Under the pieces are notes generated by a model. The model worked only from the letters and a program-made list of their open reading frames with translations, did no database searches and had not been told where the DNA came from. A stretch of DNA of 64,000 nt from Scytonema hofmannii PCC 7110 (GTDB lineage: Bacteria; Cyanobacteriota; Cyanobacteriia; Cyanobacteriales; Nostocaceae), in assembly GCF_000346485.2 (NCBI RefSeq), contig NZ_KQ976354.1, forward strand, positions 7,005,269 to 7,069,268, in the 5' to 3' direction. The translations under genes and the position numbers were made by a program. Shown here piece after piece: positions 33,461 to 42,798 of this stretch; position 1 is the stretch's first letter; each line of letters starts with the position of its first letter.

Positions 33461-34393
33461 CTATAGACTTTTCGATAGCCATCTTTTTCGCCAATGGGAC
33501 GTAGGTTCTAGAGAAGAGACTTGTTGCTCTTGTTGCCGTCGTCTCAAAATGACATCAGCGGAATCGTTCAGTTGTGGATCTCGATAGGGAATTGCTGCAC
33601 GGGTTAACAAGTGTTCTTTTTCCGCTTGAGAGAGTTCGTAGGACTCGGAGAAGGGAAATTGTTGAATGCCTTCTCCCTCTCCCCCTCTCTCCCCATCTCC
33701 CCCTCCTCTTATATGGGCTGCAACAGTACCGGGTGTACGCCTGCCAACGGGTGGTGTGGAACCGATTTGTAGTCCACCGGCTTCGAGTGCGGTACGTACA
33801 GCAGCCGCGCAAGAGTAGGTTGCAAGTAAGCCGTTCAAATCCAAGCAAAGGGAAAGTTGCTGAATAAATTCAACAGTCCACAACTGCGGACATTGAGGGG
33901 GAGAAAATGGATCGAGAAAAATAGCATCAGCTTTAAAACCGGATTTGTTCACAAGCTGAATTGTGCTTCTCGCATCGCCAACTAAGAGATTTGCTGTCAG
34001 GCAATCTTGGACAACTTGATGCTCGCAAGCTAACTGAGCCAAAATTTGAGTATACTCATATCCCCAATTGTCATATAAATGATGAGCGATCGCAGCTTGT
34101 GGTACAGCAGCATTTAGTTCTAAGCCAATAACTTCCACATGACACTTGGGGTTGACTTCCCAAATGGTTTGTAAAGCTGCTGCTGTGTTGTATCCCAAAC
34201 CGTAACAAACATCCAAAAGCCGCAATTTTGATTTATTTGCAGCAAAAGTAAGTTGAGTGGGAAGCGAGAATTTGAGAAAACTCTCTTGACGAGCGCCGTA
34301 GTGACTGTGGAACAATTCGCCAAATTCTTGTGAAAAGAAGGTGAATGAACCATCTGCGGTTGACTCTGGTGTAAAATTTTCTTTCATATGCAT
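33461..34393 (-). CDS. MnmC/MnmD-like tRNA wobble-uridine methyltransferase
   Basis: S-adenosylmethionine-dependent methyltransferase matching the N-terminal (DUF752) half of MnmC, which converts nm5s2U to mnm5s2U in tRNA; the oxidase half is absent, as in stand-alone MnmD proteins. SAM motif LLDVCYGLGYNTAAAL (59-74); catalytic-loop region AIFLDPFSPPQCPQLW; opening FFSQEFGELFHSHYGA. Residues about 229-244 (GGGDGERGGEGEGIQQ) are a low-complexity insert encoded by a CCCCTCTCCCC-rich run at 33662-33712, unlike the rest of the protein. Start at ATG 34393 or 34387 (MKENF). Confidence 0.8.
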   Translation of the reverse strand: MHMKENFTPESTADGSFTFFSQEFGELFHSHYGARQESFLKFSLPTQLTFAANKSKLRLLDVCYGLGYNTAAALQTIWEVNPKCHVEVIGLELNAAVPQAAIAHHLYDNWGYEYTQILAQLACEHQVVQDCLTANLLVGDARSTIQLVNKSGFKADAIFLDPFSPPQCPQLWTVEFIQQLSLCLDLNGLLATYSCAAAVRTALEAGGLQIGSTPPVGRRTPGTVAAHIRGGGDGERGGEGEGIQQFPFSESYELSQAEKEHLLTRAAIPYRDPQLNDSADVILRRRQQEQQVSSLEPTSHWRKRWLSKSL

Positions 34394-34475
34394 TTTGTAA
34401 ATGGCTAATGGCTAATTGCTAATACTACAGATAGTAATTAGCGATTAACCATTAGCTCTTAGCAAATAAACTTTT

Positions 34476-35303
34476 ATGCCCAACAAACATTTCGTTATTT
34501 CTTGTGAATGGCTGTTAGAACATCTTGAAGATCCACAAGTTGTTATAGTGGATTGTCGCTTTTCTCTCGCAGATCCACAACTGGGACAGCAACAGTACAA
34601 AAAGTGTCATATACAAGGGTCTTACTACTTAGACTTAAATTTAGATCTTTCTAGTCCTGTTGGAAAACATGGAGGCAGGCATCCTCTACCAGAACCTCAT
34701 GAATTAGCTCAAAAGTTGTCAAAAATTGGAGTAAATTCTCCAGAAACTCTTGTTGTTGCCTATGATAATTCTCGTTATGCTTTCGCATCCCGTTTGTGGT
34801 GGCTGCTACGCTACTTTGGACATGAGAAAGTAGCAGTACTGGATGGGGGTTTTGCTGCATGGCAAAACGTTGGTTATCCCGTAACGGATGTTGTGCCAGA
34901 ACACAAAGTAGCGACGGATATTACTTTTATACCTAAGATCCAAACAGACATGGTAGTAGATATCGCTACAGTGAAAGAGCGAAAAGATTTACAAGAAGTT
35001 GTGTTGATTGATTCGCGAGAAAAGGAGCGTTACCTGGGTATTAGAGAACCGATTGATAAAATTGCCGGACATATTCCTGGTGCAGTCAATTATCCTTGGC
35101 AAGAAGTGACTGACTCTGCGGGGTATTTGCTGCCAAGTGTAGAGCAAAGTCATCGATGGTCTAATCTTGAAAATGCCAAGGAAATTTTTGTTTATTGTGG
35201 TTCTGGGGTAACTGCTTGTGTCAACTTACTATCGCTGGAATTAGCAGGTATTCATACAGGTAAACTTTATGCTGGTAGTTGGAGTGATTGGATTAGTTAT
35301 TAG
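34476..35303 (+). CDS. Sulfurtransferase with two rhodanese domains
   Basis: Thiosulfate or 3-mercaptopyruvate sulfurtransferase. Two rhodanese domains: residues about 8-125 (VIVDCRFSLADP; inactive) and about 155-272 (VVLIDSREKERYLG; active). The catalytic loop is YCGSGVTAC; the Cys in CGSGVT carries the persulfide, and CGSGVT is more like mercaptopyruvate than thiosulfate enzymes. The interdomain AGHIPGAVNYPW motif is present. Divergent from the MnmC-like gene across 82 bp containing TTAGC/GCTAAT short repeats. Confidence 0.87.
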   Translation: MPNKHFVISCEWLLEHLEDPQVVIVDCRFSLADPQLGQQQYKKCHIQGSYYLDLNLDLSSPVGKHGGRHPLPEPHELAQKLSKIGVNSPETLVVAYDNSRYAFASRLWWLLRYFGHEKVAVLDGGFAAWQNVGYPVTDVVPEHKVATDITFIPKIQTDMVVDIATVKERKDLQEVVLIDSREKERYLGIREPIDKIAGHIPGAVNYPWQEVTDSAGYLLPSVEQSHRWSNLENAKEIFVYCGSGVTACVNLLSLELAGIHTGKLYAGSWSDWISY

Positions 35304-35375
35304 GGATTTTGGATTTTGGATTTTGGATTTTGGATTTTGGATTGGGGATTGGGGATTGGGGATTGGGGATTGGGC
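35304..35375. repeat. Heptamer tandem repeats (TTTGGAT and GGGGATT)
   Basis: Five TTTGGAT units followed by about five GGGGATT units, directly after the sulfurtransferase stop. An inverted set (AATCCAAAATCTAAAATCC) at 35562-35593 runs up to and into the end of the opposing gene. Confidence 0.85.
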
Positions 35376-35482
35376 TGAGAAAACAAGGGAGAGGGGATAG
35401 ACAAGGAAGAAAGATCTACTTTTTTGTCTCTAGTCTCTAATCCCTAACCAATTACTTGTCGGTTAAGGATAGTTGAGGTGCC

Positions 35483-35522
35483 AGAACCCCAGTATCTTAA
35501 AGATACCGGGGTTCTCGTTTTC
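35483..35522. terminator. Strong hairpin terminator between convergent genes
   Basis: AGAACCCC-A-GTATC and GATAC-C-GGGGTTCT form a 13-pair stem with one mismatch and a TTAAA loop (35483-35515), followed by CGTTTTCTC. Suits termination of the sulfurtransferase transcript. Confidence 0.65.
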
Positions 35523-35586
35523 TCTTAACCGAGCAGTATTGAATCCCTAACCCTCAATCGCCAATCCAAAATCTAAAATCCAAAAT

Positions 35587-37032
35587 CTAAAATCTCCCCA
35601 GTTCCAAATTGTAATTAACTGTGAAGAACCAGCCATCAAAATCGATGTTTGTTTCTGTAGAACCACCTAAATTCATCCCACCTTGTAAGCTCAAATTTGT
35701 ATAAGTAGATACTCCATAAGTTAAATGACCGTATATTCGATGATATTGGTCGTGTCTTTCGCGACGGGTAAAGTCTGATAAACTAAATTGGTAATTCAAA
35801 CCTACTTGAAGTGATTTTTGCCAGTAGTAGTTTAACGACACCCATACGGTATTGGAGATGCGATCGCGGTTATCTTGATTGCTGGGAGGGTGAGTAAAAC
35901 TGGCTCGCAATTCATAAAAAGTATCCAGCATTAATTTGGGCGTTAGGGGGTCTCGCCGTCCAAAAGACAATTGGACAGAATTTTCGTTAAGGAAACGGTC
36001 TCCAGCTTTATAAAAACTGCCGTTTCTAGCATAGAAAAACTGTTGATTGCTCCAACCAAGTTCTCCATACATTCGTGGTGATAGTTGTTGGTAAACACTA
36101 GTGTTGAATCTTATTTGGTTGTAATTGTATTGAGATTGATCTAGATAACGAATTATATTTCCATCAATTGATGCATTTAAATAAGTTTTAGGACCAAGGC
36201 GCAAAGGTGCAGAAGCTAGCGACAATCCTGTATAGATTAAGCCATCTTGTTTTGGATCGACTTCTGAGGAAAAAATATTACTGGTTTGAAAGTAGCCAAC
36301 TCGACCAAAGAGGAAACCTACTGGTTTTGGTTGAATTATACGCGTGGGTTGGGTTTGGCTTGGAAGTGGTAATTGTTCTAATGGCTTTTCTCGAACCAAC
36401 AGTCTACCCAATTCTCCATGATCTCCTTCAGATTCTTGATTTTTTTGCAGTCGTTGCTGTAGCCTTTCCAATCGTTGTGTACGTTCTATTTCAGGTGATT
36501 GCAGGCGTTGCTCTATTTGCGGTGAACTGGACGGATCGGTAAAATTGCTCGGTTGTCCTTCAAGTTGAGGAGGAGCGACTTGTATATTGATTTCAGGAGA
36601 TGGCGGTTCTTGAGGTCTTGTCTCTGGTGCAGGTACTTGTGGTGGTTGTGGAGGTGCTGGAGATTCTGGTGGTTGGGTTGTATCTGCTTGTGCTTGTGTG
36701 TTTGAACTTAGAACCTCACTGCAATGAAGAACGCAAACTTCAGCATCTCCTACTGTTGAAAGTAGAAATTCTGGAGGCGGCAGTTTTTTTTCAATTTCTT
36801 TATGAAAACTTTGTAATTGTTCCTGTGATATGGGTTTCTCACTGGTGTCGTACTTTAAATCAGTTACGCGTATAATCTCTAAAGATGATATCTTTAATAC
36901 TAGCTTGTGATTCTCATCTTGGGAACGAGAATTTGCAGCCAATGCCGCATCTACTTTGTTGAAACAACACCAGGTTGTACTACTGGCTAGTAGAATCAGA
37001 AAGAACAAGTTTTTCCAGCCATTGGGTTGCAT
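35587..37032 (-). CDS. Outer-membrane beta-barrel protein with proline-rich linker
   Basis: Secreted protein: signal segment about residues 7-32 (FFLILLASSTTWCC ... VDAALAA). A linker rich in Pro, Gln and Glu spans about 110-220 (PPESPAPPQPPQVPAPETRP), with a coiled stretch (QRLERLQQRLQKNQ). From about residue 240 the sequence alternates in a beta-barrel pattern with many aromatic and Gly residues (FGRVGYFQTSNIF, LNYYWQKSLQVGLNYQFS) and ends NLELGRF with a C-terminal Phe, as outer-membrane proteins do for BAM insertion. Divergent from the FecR-domain gene. The exact substrate is unknown. Confidence 0.65.
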   Translation of the reverse strand: MQPNGWKNLFFLILLASSTTWCCFNKVDAALAANSRSQDENHKLVLKISSLEIIRVTDLKYDTSEKPISQEQLQSFHKEIEKKLPPPEFLLSTVGDAEVCVLHCSEVLSSNTQAQADTTQPPESPAPPQPPQVPAPETRPQEPPSPEINIQVAPPQLEGQPSNFTDPSSSPQIEQRLQSPEIERTQRLERLQQRLQKNQESEGDHGELGRLLVREKPLEQLPLPSQTQPTRIIQPKPVGFLFGRVGYFQTSNIFSSEVDPKQDGLIYTGLSLASAPLRLGPKTYLNASIDGNIIRYLDQSQYNYNQIRFNTSVYQQLSPRMYGELGWSNQQFFYARNGSFYKAGDRFLNENSVQLSFGRRDPLTPKLMLDTFYELRASFTHPPSNQDNRDRISNTVWVSLNYYWQKSLQVGLNYQFSLSDFTRRERHDQYHRIYGHLTYGVSTYTNLSLQGGMNLGGSTETNIDFDGWFFTVNYNLELGRF

Positions 37033-37378
37033 GCGAAATCTTTTTTGGCAAAATTAGACCTAAATATGCACTTAAAGTTCCTTGGAGATGTCACTTCTCC
37101 TTTAAAACTTTCAGTAACAGTGTGTGATAACGATTACCTATTGTTTCATCAGAAGCTATGAATCGTACAACGTATTGTTTAAGATTTGCTTTGTTCTTAA
37201 AAAAACTTAACATTTTCCATCATAATGGTATTTACACGTATTTCATAAAATCTAAATAGTTCATTGGATTTAAGGAAATTTACGGAAAAATGCTATAACA
37301 GATCGCAGGTTGAAAACCTTACATTAAAATTCATCCTTATTGGTTTGATTCAGTATAAATATCCGAGGTTCCATAAAG
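37033..37378. other. Divergent intergenic region
   Basis: About 346 bp between the barrel protein and the FecR-domain protein, AT-rich. TATAAC near 37293 could be a -10 box for the FecR gene. No clear operator or RNA gene was seen. Confidence 0.4.
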
Positions 37379-38872
37379 ATGTTACGCAAGTTTTATATAC
37401 TATTGGTGATTAGTCTCATGGAAGTTGTGGTACTGCCTTTGCCAAATCGGGCAAGTGCTGCCACTCCTCTAACTCAGGCTGTCATTCAAGAACTCCGCAA
37501 CTTAGTACAACTCATTCCCCAGAATCGACCAAAGCGTCAAGCACGTCGCTCGGATGCCATGACGCCCGGTGATGGGTTGTCTACAGGAAGATCTTCTTTA
37601 GCAGACTTGCGCTTCAACGACGGTTCTTTGGCTCGGATAGGGGAACAAGCCGTATTTCGCTTCTTACCGAGAACACGTAATTTTAGCCTGAAAAACGGAA
37701 CCGTACTGTTGCTGATTCCACCTGGAAAAGGTCATACACGTGTAAACACTCCAAATGCCGCAGCAGCAATTCGCGGTTCAGCATTATTTGTGCGTTACGA
37801 TCCAAGCACTGAAACCACAATTGTTGGTGCATTGACAACTAGCGGCATTGAAGTCCTGAATAAGAATGCTTCTCAACGAAAAGAACTTCAGGCTGGGCAA
37901 TTGATGGTTGTTGTCAAAGGTAAATTTCAAGGTTTGTATGATTTTGATTTAAGAACTTTTTATGATACGAGCGGTTTGGTTCGGGGACTGGATTTGCCCC
38001 TGAGAACTGGTGTACCCAGTACAGATCCAGCGATCGCTAGCGTTCAAGCAGAAACTGCAGCGGCTCTTGCGTCACAGCAACCTATCATCGGTCAAGGGGT
38101 TGTAGAAAATCCTTCTTTCTTAAGGTCAAGCACTGCTTCTCAAGATCCTCTAAATAATGCTAGTAGAGAGGATGCTCCTGTTGGTACGTTCATCGAAACA
38201 GGGCAAGTTGTATCTAATAATGATGAGCGATCTGATAGTGGAGACGGGAAAGATACTGGTACAAACCCACCCGTAACAAACCCACCCGTAACAAACCCAC
38301 CTGTAATAAACCCACCCGTAACAAACCCACCTGTAATAAACCCACCCGTAATAAACCCACCCGTAACAAACCCACCTGTAACAAACCCACCTGTAATAAA
38401 CCCACCTGTAATAAACCCACCTGTAATAAACCCACCTGTAATAAACCCACCTGTAACAACACCAACAACAACACCTTCAACACCTTCAAGTATTCCAGCT
38501 ACTCCTTCGACTCCACCATCAACTAACCCAACTACACCTAGTTCGTCTCAGCCACAACCTGCTACGCCATCACAACCACCTCCACCAGTGTCAACGACAC
38601 CAGCACCAGCACCTGTAGCGCCCGCACCAGCACCTGTAGCGCCCGCACCGACACCTGTAGCGCCCGCACCGACACCTGTAGCACCACCAGTGTCAACGGC
38701 ACCAGCACCTGTAGCGCCCGCACCAGCACCTGTAGCAACACCAGTGATAGAACTGCCACCAGCACCTGTAGCACCACCAGTGATAGAGCCGCCAAGTCCA
38801 TCGGCAATACAACCACCCCCATCATTGCCAATTTCGAAACCAGAGCAAACTTCGTTAAAGCCAAGCACTTGA
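37379..38872 (+). CDS. Exported FecR-domain protein with NPPV repeats
   Basis: Signal peptide about residues 1-28 (LLVISLMEVVVLPL ... ASAA). FecR-like domain about 55-195: GDGLSTGRSSLADLRFNDGS, LARIGEQAVFRFLP, then VNTPNAAAAIRGSALFVRYD. After a linker come 13 tandem NPPV(T/I) units (38264-38458) and a tail rich in Pro, Ala, Thr and Val (APAPVAPAPTPV type). The repeats would form an extended periplasmic or surface spacer. FecR domains sense or transmit envelope signals. It converges on a CHASE2-kinase gene and is divergent from a barrel protein gene, a grouping seen in cyanobacteria. Confidence 0.75.
   Translation: MLRKFYILLVISLMEVVVLPLPNRASAATPLTQAVIQELRNLVQLIPQNRPKRQARRSDAMTPGDGLSTGRSSLADLRFNDGSLARIGEQAVFRFLPRTRNFSLKNGTVLLLIPPGKGHTRVNTPNAAAAIRGSALFVRYDPSTETTIVGALTTSGIEVLNKNASQRKELQAGQLMVVVKGKFQGLYDFDLRTFYDTSGLVRGLDLPLRTGVPSTDPAIASVQAETAAALASQQPIIGQGVVENPSFLRSSTASQDPLNNASREDAPVGTFIETGQVVSNNDERSDSGDGKDTGTNPPVTNPPVTNPPVINPPVTNPPVINPPVINPPVTNPPVTNPPVINPPVINPPVINPPVINPPVTTPTTTPSTPSSIPATPSTPPSTNPTTPSSSQPQPATPSQPPPPVSTTPAPAPVAPAPAPVAPAPTPVAPAPTPVAPPVSTAPAPVAPAPAPVATPVIELPPAPVAPPVIEPPSPSAIQPPPSLPISKPEQTSLKPST
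38264..38458 (+). repeat. 15-bp coding tandem repeat (13 NPPV[T/I] units)
   Basis: Thirteen in-frame copies of AACCCACCCGTAACA or AACCCACCTGTAATA. Two codon variants alternate irregularly, showing recent unit shuffling; length is likely to vary between strains. All on the coding strand of the FecR-domain gene. Confidence 0.95.
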
Positions 38873-38959
38873 ACAGAAATGTTGAGCGCAGTCCCTACCG
38901 ATAATTTTAATTTGGGTAGGGCAATCAATTATTTGTTACTATGCCCCATGCCCTATGCC

Positions 38960-41332
38960 CTAATCCCTAATCTTTACAGTTGATTGTGAACTTTCGTCAG
39001 ATATTCCTGACCAAGGTGTAGTGGGGGTATCTGAATCTTCTAGATAAAGGGTATCTGTTGGTAATTCTTCGGGTAACCAGGTTGGCGTTCTCTCAGCTAT
39101 TTCTACCTCTTCTAACGCCTTAAGTGCCTCTGATGCTGATTGGTAACGTTGTTGAAAATCTTCACGCACCATTTTGCTAAGAAAATTTGCTAGTGAAACG
39201 TTGACTTGTGCCTTGTCAACCCAGTTTACTTCTCCATTTGCATCTCTGTCGAGATCGTGAGGAGCCATACCAGTTAGGGCTTTAATGCCAATCATGCCAA
39301 CTGCATAAATATCACTGCTATATTGGGGACGCCCGTAACACTGCTCGCTTGGTGCATAGCCTTTAGTACCAATGCCGATGGTAAAGGCTGTATGCTCTGA
39401 ACCGTCAAGCAATTGTGTGGTCATTTCTTTGACGGCTCCAAAGTCAATCAAGACTAGTTTACCATCTGAATTTCGCCGGATAATATTGCTGGGTTTAATA
39501 TCTCGATGAATGACGTTATTTTTATGGACAAAGGTTAATGTTTGCAATAAGTCCTGTAAAATATGAACAACAGCTATTTCATGAAGAGGTCTGCCACTTG
39601 CTAATTCCTGACTGAGAGCATGACCTACTATATATTCTTGAATCAAATAAAATTCTTCTTCCTCTTCAAAGTATGCTAGCAACTTCGGTATTTGCTCGTG
39701 ATCGCCCAATTTTTGAAGTGTTTGGGCTTCTGAGGTAAATAAACGTCTGGCAATTGTCAACTGTTCTGGTTTACTGTTTGCTGGTTTTAGTTGCTTCACA
39801 ACACATTGAGGATTCCCAGGAAGTTTAATATCTTCGGCAATATAGGTTTCGCTAAATCCACCTGCACCTAAAACTTTGACAATTTTGTAGCGACCATCCA
39901 GGATTTTTCCTGAGATTGCCATTTCTCTTTCCTGGAGTAAGTCTTTTAAGTCCTCTTGCTGGCTGATAATTTCTTGAACGACACGGTGCGAGGAATATTT
40001 CCGGAAAATATCGAGCAATTGGCTTCTTCTGGCAATTTCCCTGGCAAATTCGGTTCCCAAATAGCAAAATCCAACACTTATAATTCCCATGACGGGTATA
40101 GCTGTGGGCAAAATGAATAGCCCAGACACAAAGCTTGCGTAACCAATTCCTCCCCAGATTATGGCAAGACCAATACTAGACAAAAATCTAGTTGCGCCCC
40201 TTTGCTTCCAAGAAATAATTGCAGCAGATCCACCTAATAAACAAAGCACAAATAAACCGCGTCCTTCAGGGCTGGGGATTGCTTGTACGATCGCTTTATT
40301 TTCCATAAGAGTTGCGATCGCATTTGCGTGAATTTCTCCCCCCGCCATTTTTTCTGGTTGCAACAAATCTCTAGCCGCCGCCGCAGAATGATAGTCATTT
40401 GCCAACTGGGCTGTTGCGCCAATCAGGACAATTTTGTCTTCAAAAAACTTTCCTTGCTGTAAATAACTGTTCCAGTTTTTTGGGTCTAGTACGTACCAAA
40501 AAGGGATTTGCTCAAATGTTTCCTGTGGTCCGTAAAAATGTATGCGATCGCCCTTTGGTGGAGGATAATTTACTTGGGCTGCTCTAAGAACAGCTTCATC
40601 AAAGGAAAGAACTTTCTCGGTTAAAGTATCACCATTCCCTAACGACTGAGAAAACTCGCTAGCCAATTTGTGAACCTTACCATTTATTTCTATAGGAAAA
40701 TTAACCGAACCAACTCCCACAGACCCCACTTGAAACATCTGTTGGGGTTGCGTCAGTTGCGTAAACGCGCCTTGATGTGTCGCAAAATTTTCGTAGAGTC
40801 CGGCTAAAGTGACCTTGCTGCCATAGATTTGCAATACTTGTTGCAAAGTCTTGTCATCATCTACCCCATAAGGACTTGGCGTATCAAAAACGACATCTAC
40901 TGCAACAGAACGTGCGCCAGCTTGTACTAATTTTGCAATAACCTGGGCGTATGCGGCACGTTTAAAAGGAAAAGACCTAAGTGGTTCCAAGTAAGAGAAT
41001 TCTTGGGGATTTGTTTTATAATACTGTTCGCCGATAGATATAGACTGTTCATCAATGGCCAAAATCACGATGTTTTTTGGAGGAACTATCGGTCCCCGTA
41101 TTAAATAAAACAGGCTTTGTGCTTGGTTTTCCGTGAATAGAGTCAAATTAGTATCAAAAGCTGAAAGCAACGCCGCGCTTATAACTGAAGTGCCAGCCAG
41201 CACGTGTCCTAAGCGAGCCAACAGTTTCGAGCGATGTACTGCCAGGGTCGAAGTTGCTTCTCTTAGGCGCGATAAAGGTCTATTGGCAGCAGAGACATAT
41301 TGTTTATTTGTGGATTGAGGTTCTTCTGCCAT
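38960..41332 (-). CDS. CHASE2-domain serine/threonine protein kinase
   Basis: Membrane receptor kinase of 790 residues. A first hydrophobic segment (about 40-60) leads to an extracytoplasmic CHASE2 sensor (about 65-360; VAVDVVFDTPSPYG, FPFKRAAYAQVIAKL), followed by two or three membrane helices (about 365-430). The cytosolic kinase domain (about 480-750) has the glycine loop VLGAGGFSETYIA, Lys in VVKQLK, catalytic HRDIKPSN, IDFGAVKE and GYAPSEQ. All key residues are present, so it should be active. It converges on the FecR-domain gene; their products may share an envelope signalling route. Confidence 0.85.
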   Translation of the reverse strand: MAEEPQSTNKQYVSAANRPLSRLREATSTLAVHRSKLLARLGHVLAGTSVISAALLSAFDTNLTLFTENQAQSLFYLIRGPIVPPKNIVILAIDEQSISIGEQYYKTNPQEFSYLEPLRSFPFKRAAYAQVIAKLVQAGARSVAVDVVFDTPSPYGVDDDKTLQQVLQIYGSKVTLAGLYENFATHQGAFTQLTQPQQMFQVGSVGVGSVNFPIEINGKVHKLASEFSQSLGNGDTLTEKVLSFDEAVLRAAQVNYPPPKGDRIHFYGPQETFEQIPFWYVLDPKNWNSYLQQGKFFEDKIVLIGATAQLANDYHSAAAARDLLQPEKMAGGEIHANAIATLMENKAIVQAIPSPEGRGLFVLCLLGGSAAIISWKQRGATRFLSSIGLAIIWGGIGYASFVSGLFILPTAIPVMGIISVGFCYLGTEFAREIARRSQLLDIFRKYSSHRVVQEIISQQEDLKDLLQEREMAISGKILDGRYKIVKVLGAGGFSETYIAEDIKLPGNPQCVVKQLKPANSKPEQLTIARRLFTSEAQTLQKLGDHEQIPKLLAYFEEEEEFYLIQEYIVGHALSQELASGRPLHEIAVVHILQDLLQTLTFVHKNNVIHRDIKPSNIIRRNSDGKLVLIDFGAVKEMTTQLLDGSEHTAFTIGIGTKGYAPSEQCYGRPQYSSDIYAVGMIGIKALTGMAPHDLDRDANGEVNWVDKAQVNVSLANFLSKMVREDFQQRYQSASEALKALEEVEIAERTPTWLPEELPTDTLYLEDSDTPTTPWSGISDESSQSTVKIRD

Positions 41333-42193
41333 ACTCCAATGCTGATTAATTTACGTATAACATCAAGCTCTTAGTTTCTGCACCGTATAACCCCCAACGA
41401 CTACTGTCTTCAAATTCAGAACAGCCAGCAGTGACTACTAAGCTACTTTATACGGAATCATACTTCGCTGTAAATAAGAAAAATCTCTACAAGTGTTTAT
41501 TTGGGGAGCGCTATATAATTAGACCCAGTAGATGCGATTGGAGGGTATTCTCATAAATCCAGATTAGTTTAGACATGGGAAACAAGCAACTCGATCTTTG
41601 TTTTGAAAAAGGGAGTGGGGAGTGGTGAGTAGGGAGTGGGGAAGAGGGATTTTCATAATTGGCGATGAAAAAATTTCATCGCGACTGCCTAACCCCCTAG
41701 CAGAACCGCGATCGCTTACTTGTTGCTAAAAAACTCAAGTCTCCCCTTCGCCACTCCCTACTCCCTACTCCCTACTCCCTACTCCCCACTCCCTTTTTCA
41801 AGGTAGAGTAGCAAGCGCTCTCCTATATTTTAACTTCTATGACAAAAGCTATCAATCCTGTCTTGTTGATACCTCACGACTCCAGTCTATTTCATACCTC
41901 TTTAGGAGTAAACTTAACAGGTATATAGCAAATAATGCTGCTATGCCATCTCTTTTCTTGGTAGATTTTAGATTGCGGGTTCTCCTAAGTGTACTTGTGT
42001 AAAAAGGTTAGTACCAGGACCACTAAGGGGCATACCTACTTCAATGTTCAGCAAATTTTCTGATATGCGAGAGGTTAAATAAAAGCTATATATGACAATA
42101 TATTTTATAGATATTAGCAAGATGACCATTTTATAATTGCTATAATCTATTGTTCAATCTAAATTCTTTTATATTATTAGGTGTCACTTTGCT
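41333..42193. other. Intergenic region with large inverted repeat
   Basis: About 860 bp. From 41608 to 41803 there is a long imperfect inverted repeat built of GGGAGTG / GAGTAGG heptamers on the left (41609-41642) and their inverse CACTCCCTACTCCC on the right (41751-41803). Inside it a small hairpin GCGATGAAA-AA-TTTCATCGC (41663-41682). The rest is AT-rich; a promoter for the LabA-like gene is expected near 42160 but no clear boxes stand out. Confidence 0.6.
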
Positions 42194-42715
42194 ATGGGTT
42201 CCCCGATGAATCGTCTGTCTATATTTGTAGACGGAAACAATATGTTCTATGCTCAGCAAAAAAATGGGTGGTTTTTTGACCCGAGGCGGGTATTGGAATA
42301 TTTCAAAAACGAACAGTCAGAGACAACGTTAATTAATGCATTCTGGTACACGGGCTTAAAAGATCCGCAGGATCAGCGAGGATTCAGAGATGCTTTAATT
42401 AGTTTGGGTTATACAGTCAGAACTAAGATTTTAAAAGAATATTATGATGATTCCTCAGGTCGCTACTCGCAAAAAGCGAATTTAGATATAGAAATTGTAG
42501 TCGATATGTTTAATACAGTAGATCAGTATGACAGAGTAGTATTATTTAGTGGAGATGGAGATTTTGAAAGAGCTATTGAGCTACTACGTTCTAAAAACAC
42601 TCATATTACAGTGGTATCCACAGAAGGAATGATAGCGAGAGAATTACGTAATGCTACTGACAGATATATAGATTTGAATGATATTCGAGACCTAATAGAA
42701 AAAGTAGATTCTTAG
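42194..42715 (+). CDS. LabA-like NYN-domain protein
   Basis: PIN-like NYN-domain protein of the LabA/DUF88 family; LabA of Synechococcus acts in negative feedback of KaiC-dependent circadian output. Conserved acidic metal-site residues appear as [12 protein letters not shown] near the start, DIEIVVDMF in the middle, and [15 protein letters not shown], so a nuclease-type site is intact. The 173-residue length is typical. A second possible start is Met5 (MNRLSIF, 42206). It lies 83 bp upstream of leuA on the same strand. It could instead be one of the LabA paralogues of unknown role, so no symbol is given. Confidence 0.78.
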   Translation: MGSPMNRLSIFVDGNNMFYAQQKNGWFFDPRRVLEYFKNEQSETTLINAFWYTGLKDPQDQRGFRDALISLGYTVRTKILKEYYDDSSGRYSQKANLDIEIVVDMFNTVDQYDRVVLFSGDGDFERAIELLRSKNTHITVVSTEGMIARELRNATDRYIDLNDIRDLIEKVDS

Positions 42716-42798
42716 TATTTATTAACATAGTTAGTAGCAGAAAAAGTAAGAAAGACGGTATTTTAAGCCACAAGGAAAAACTTAACAATAAGTTGCAA

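Noticed and set aside
38214-38489. CRISPR-like regular repeats or a minus-strand repeat protein
   Set aside because: The 15-bp units are contiguous, without spacers, and are in-frame codons of the FecR-domain protein; the minus-strand LLQVGLLQVG frame is a shadow.
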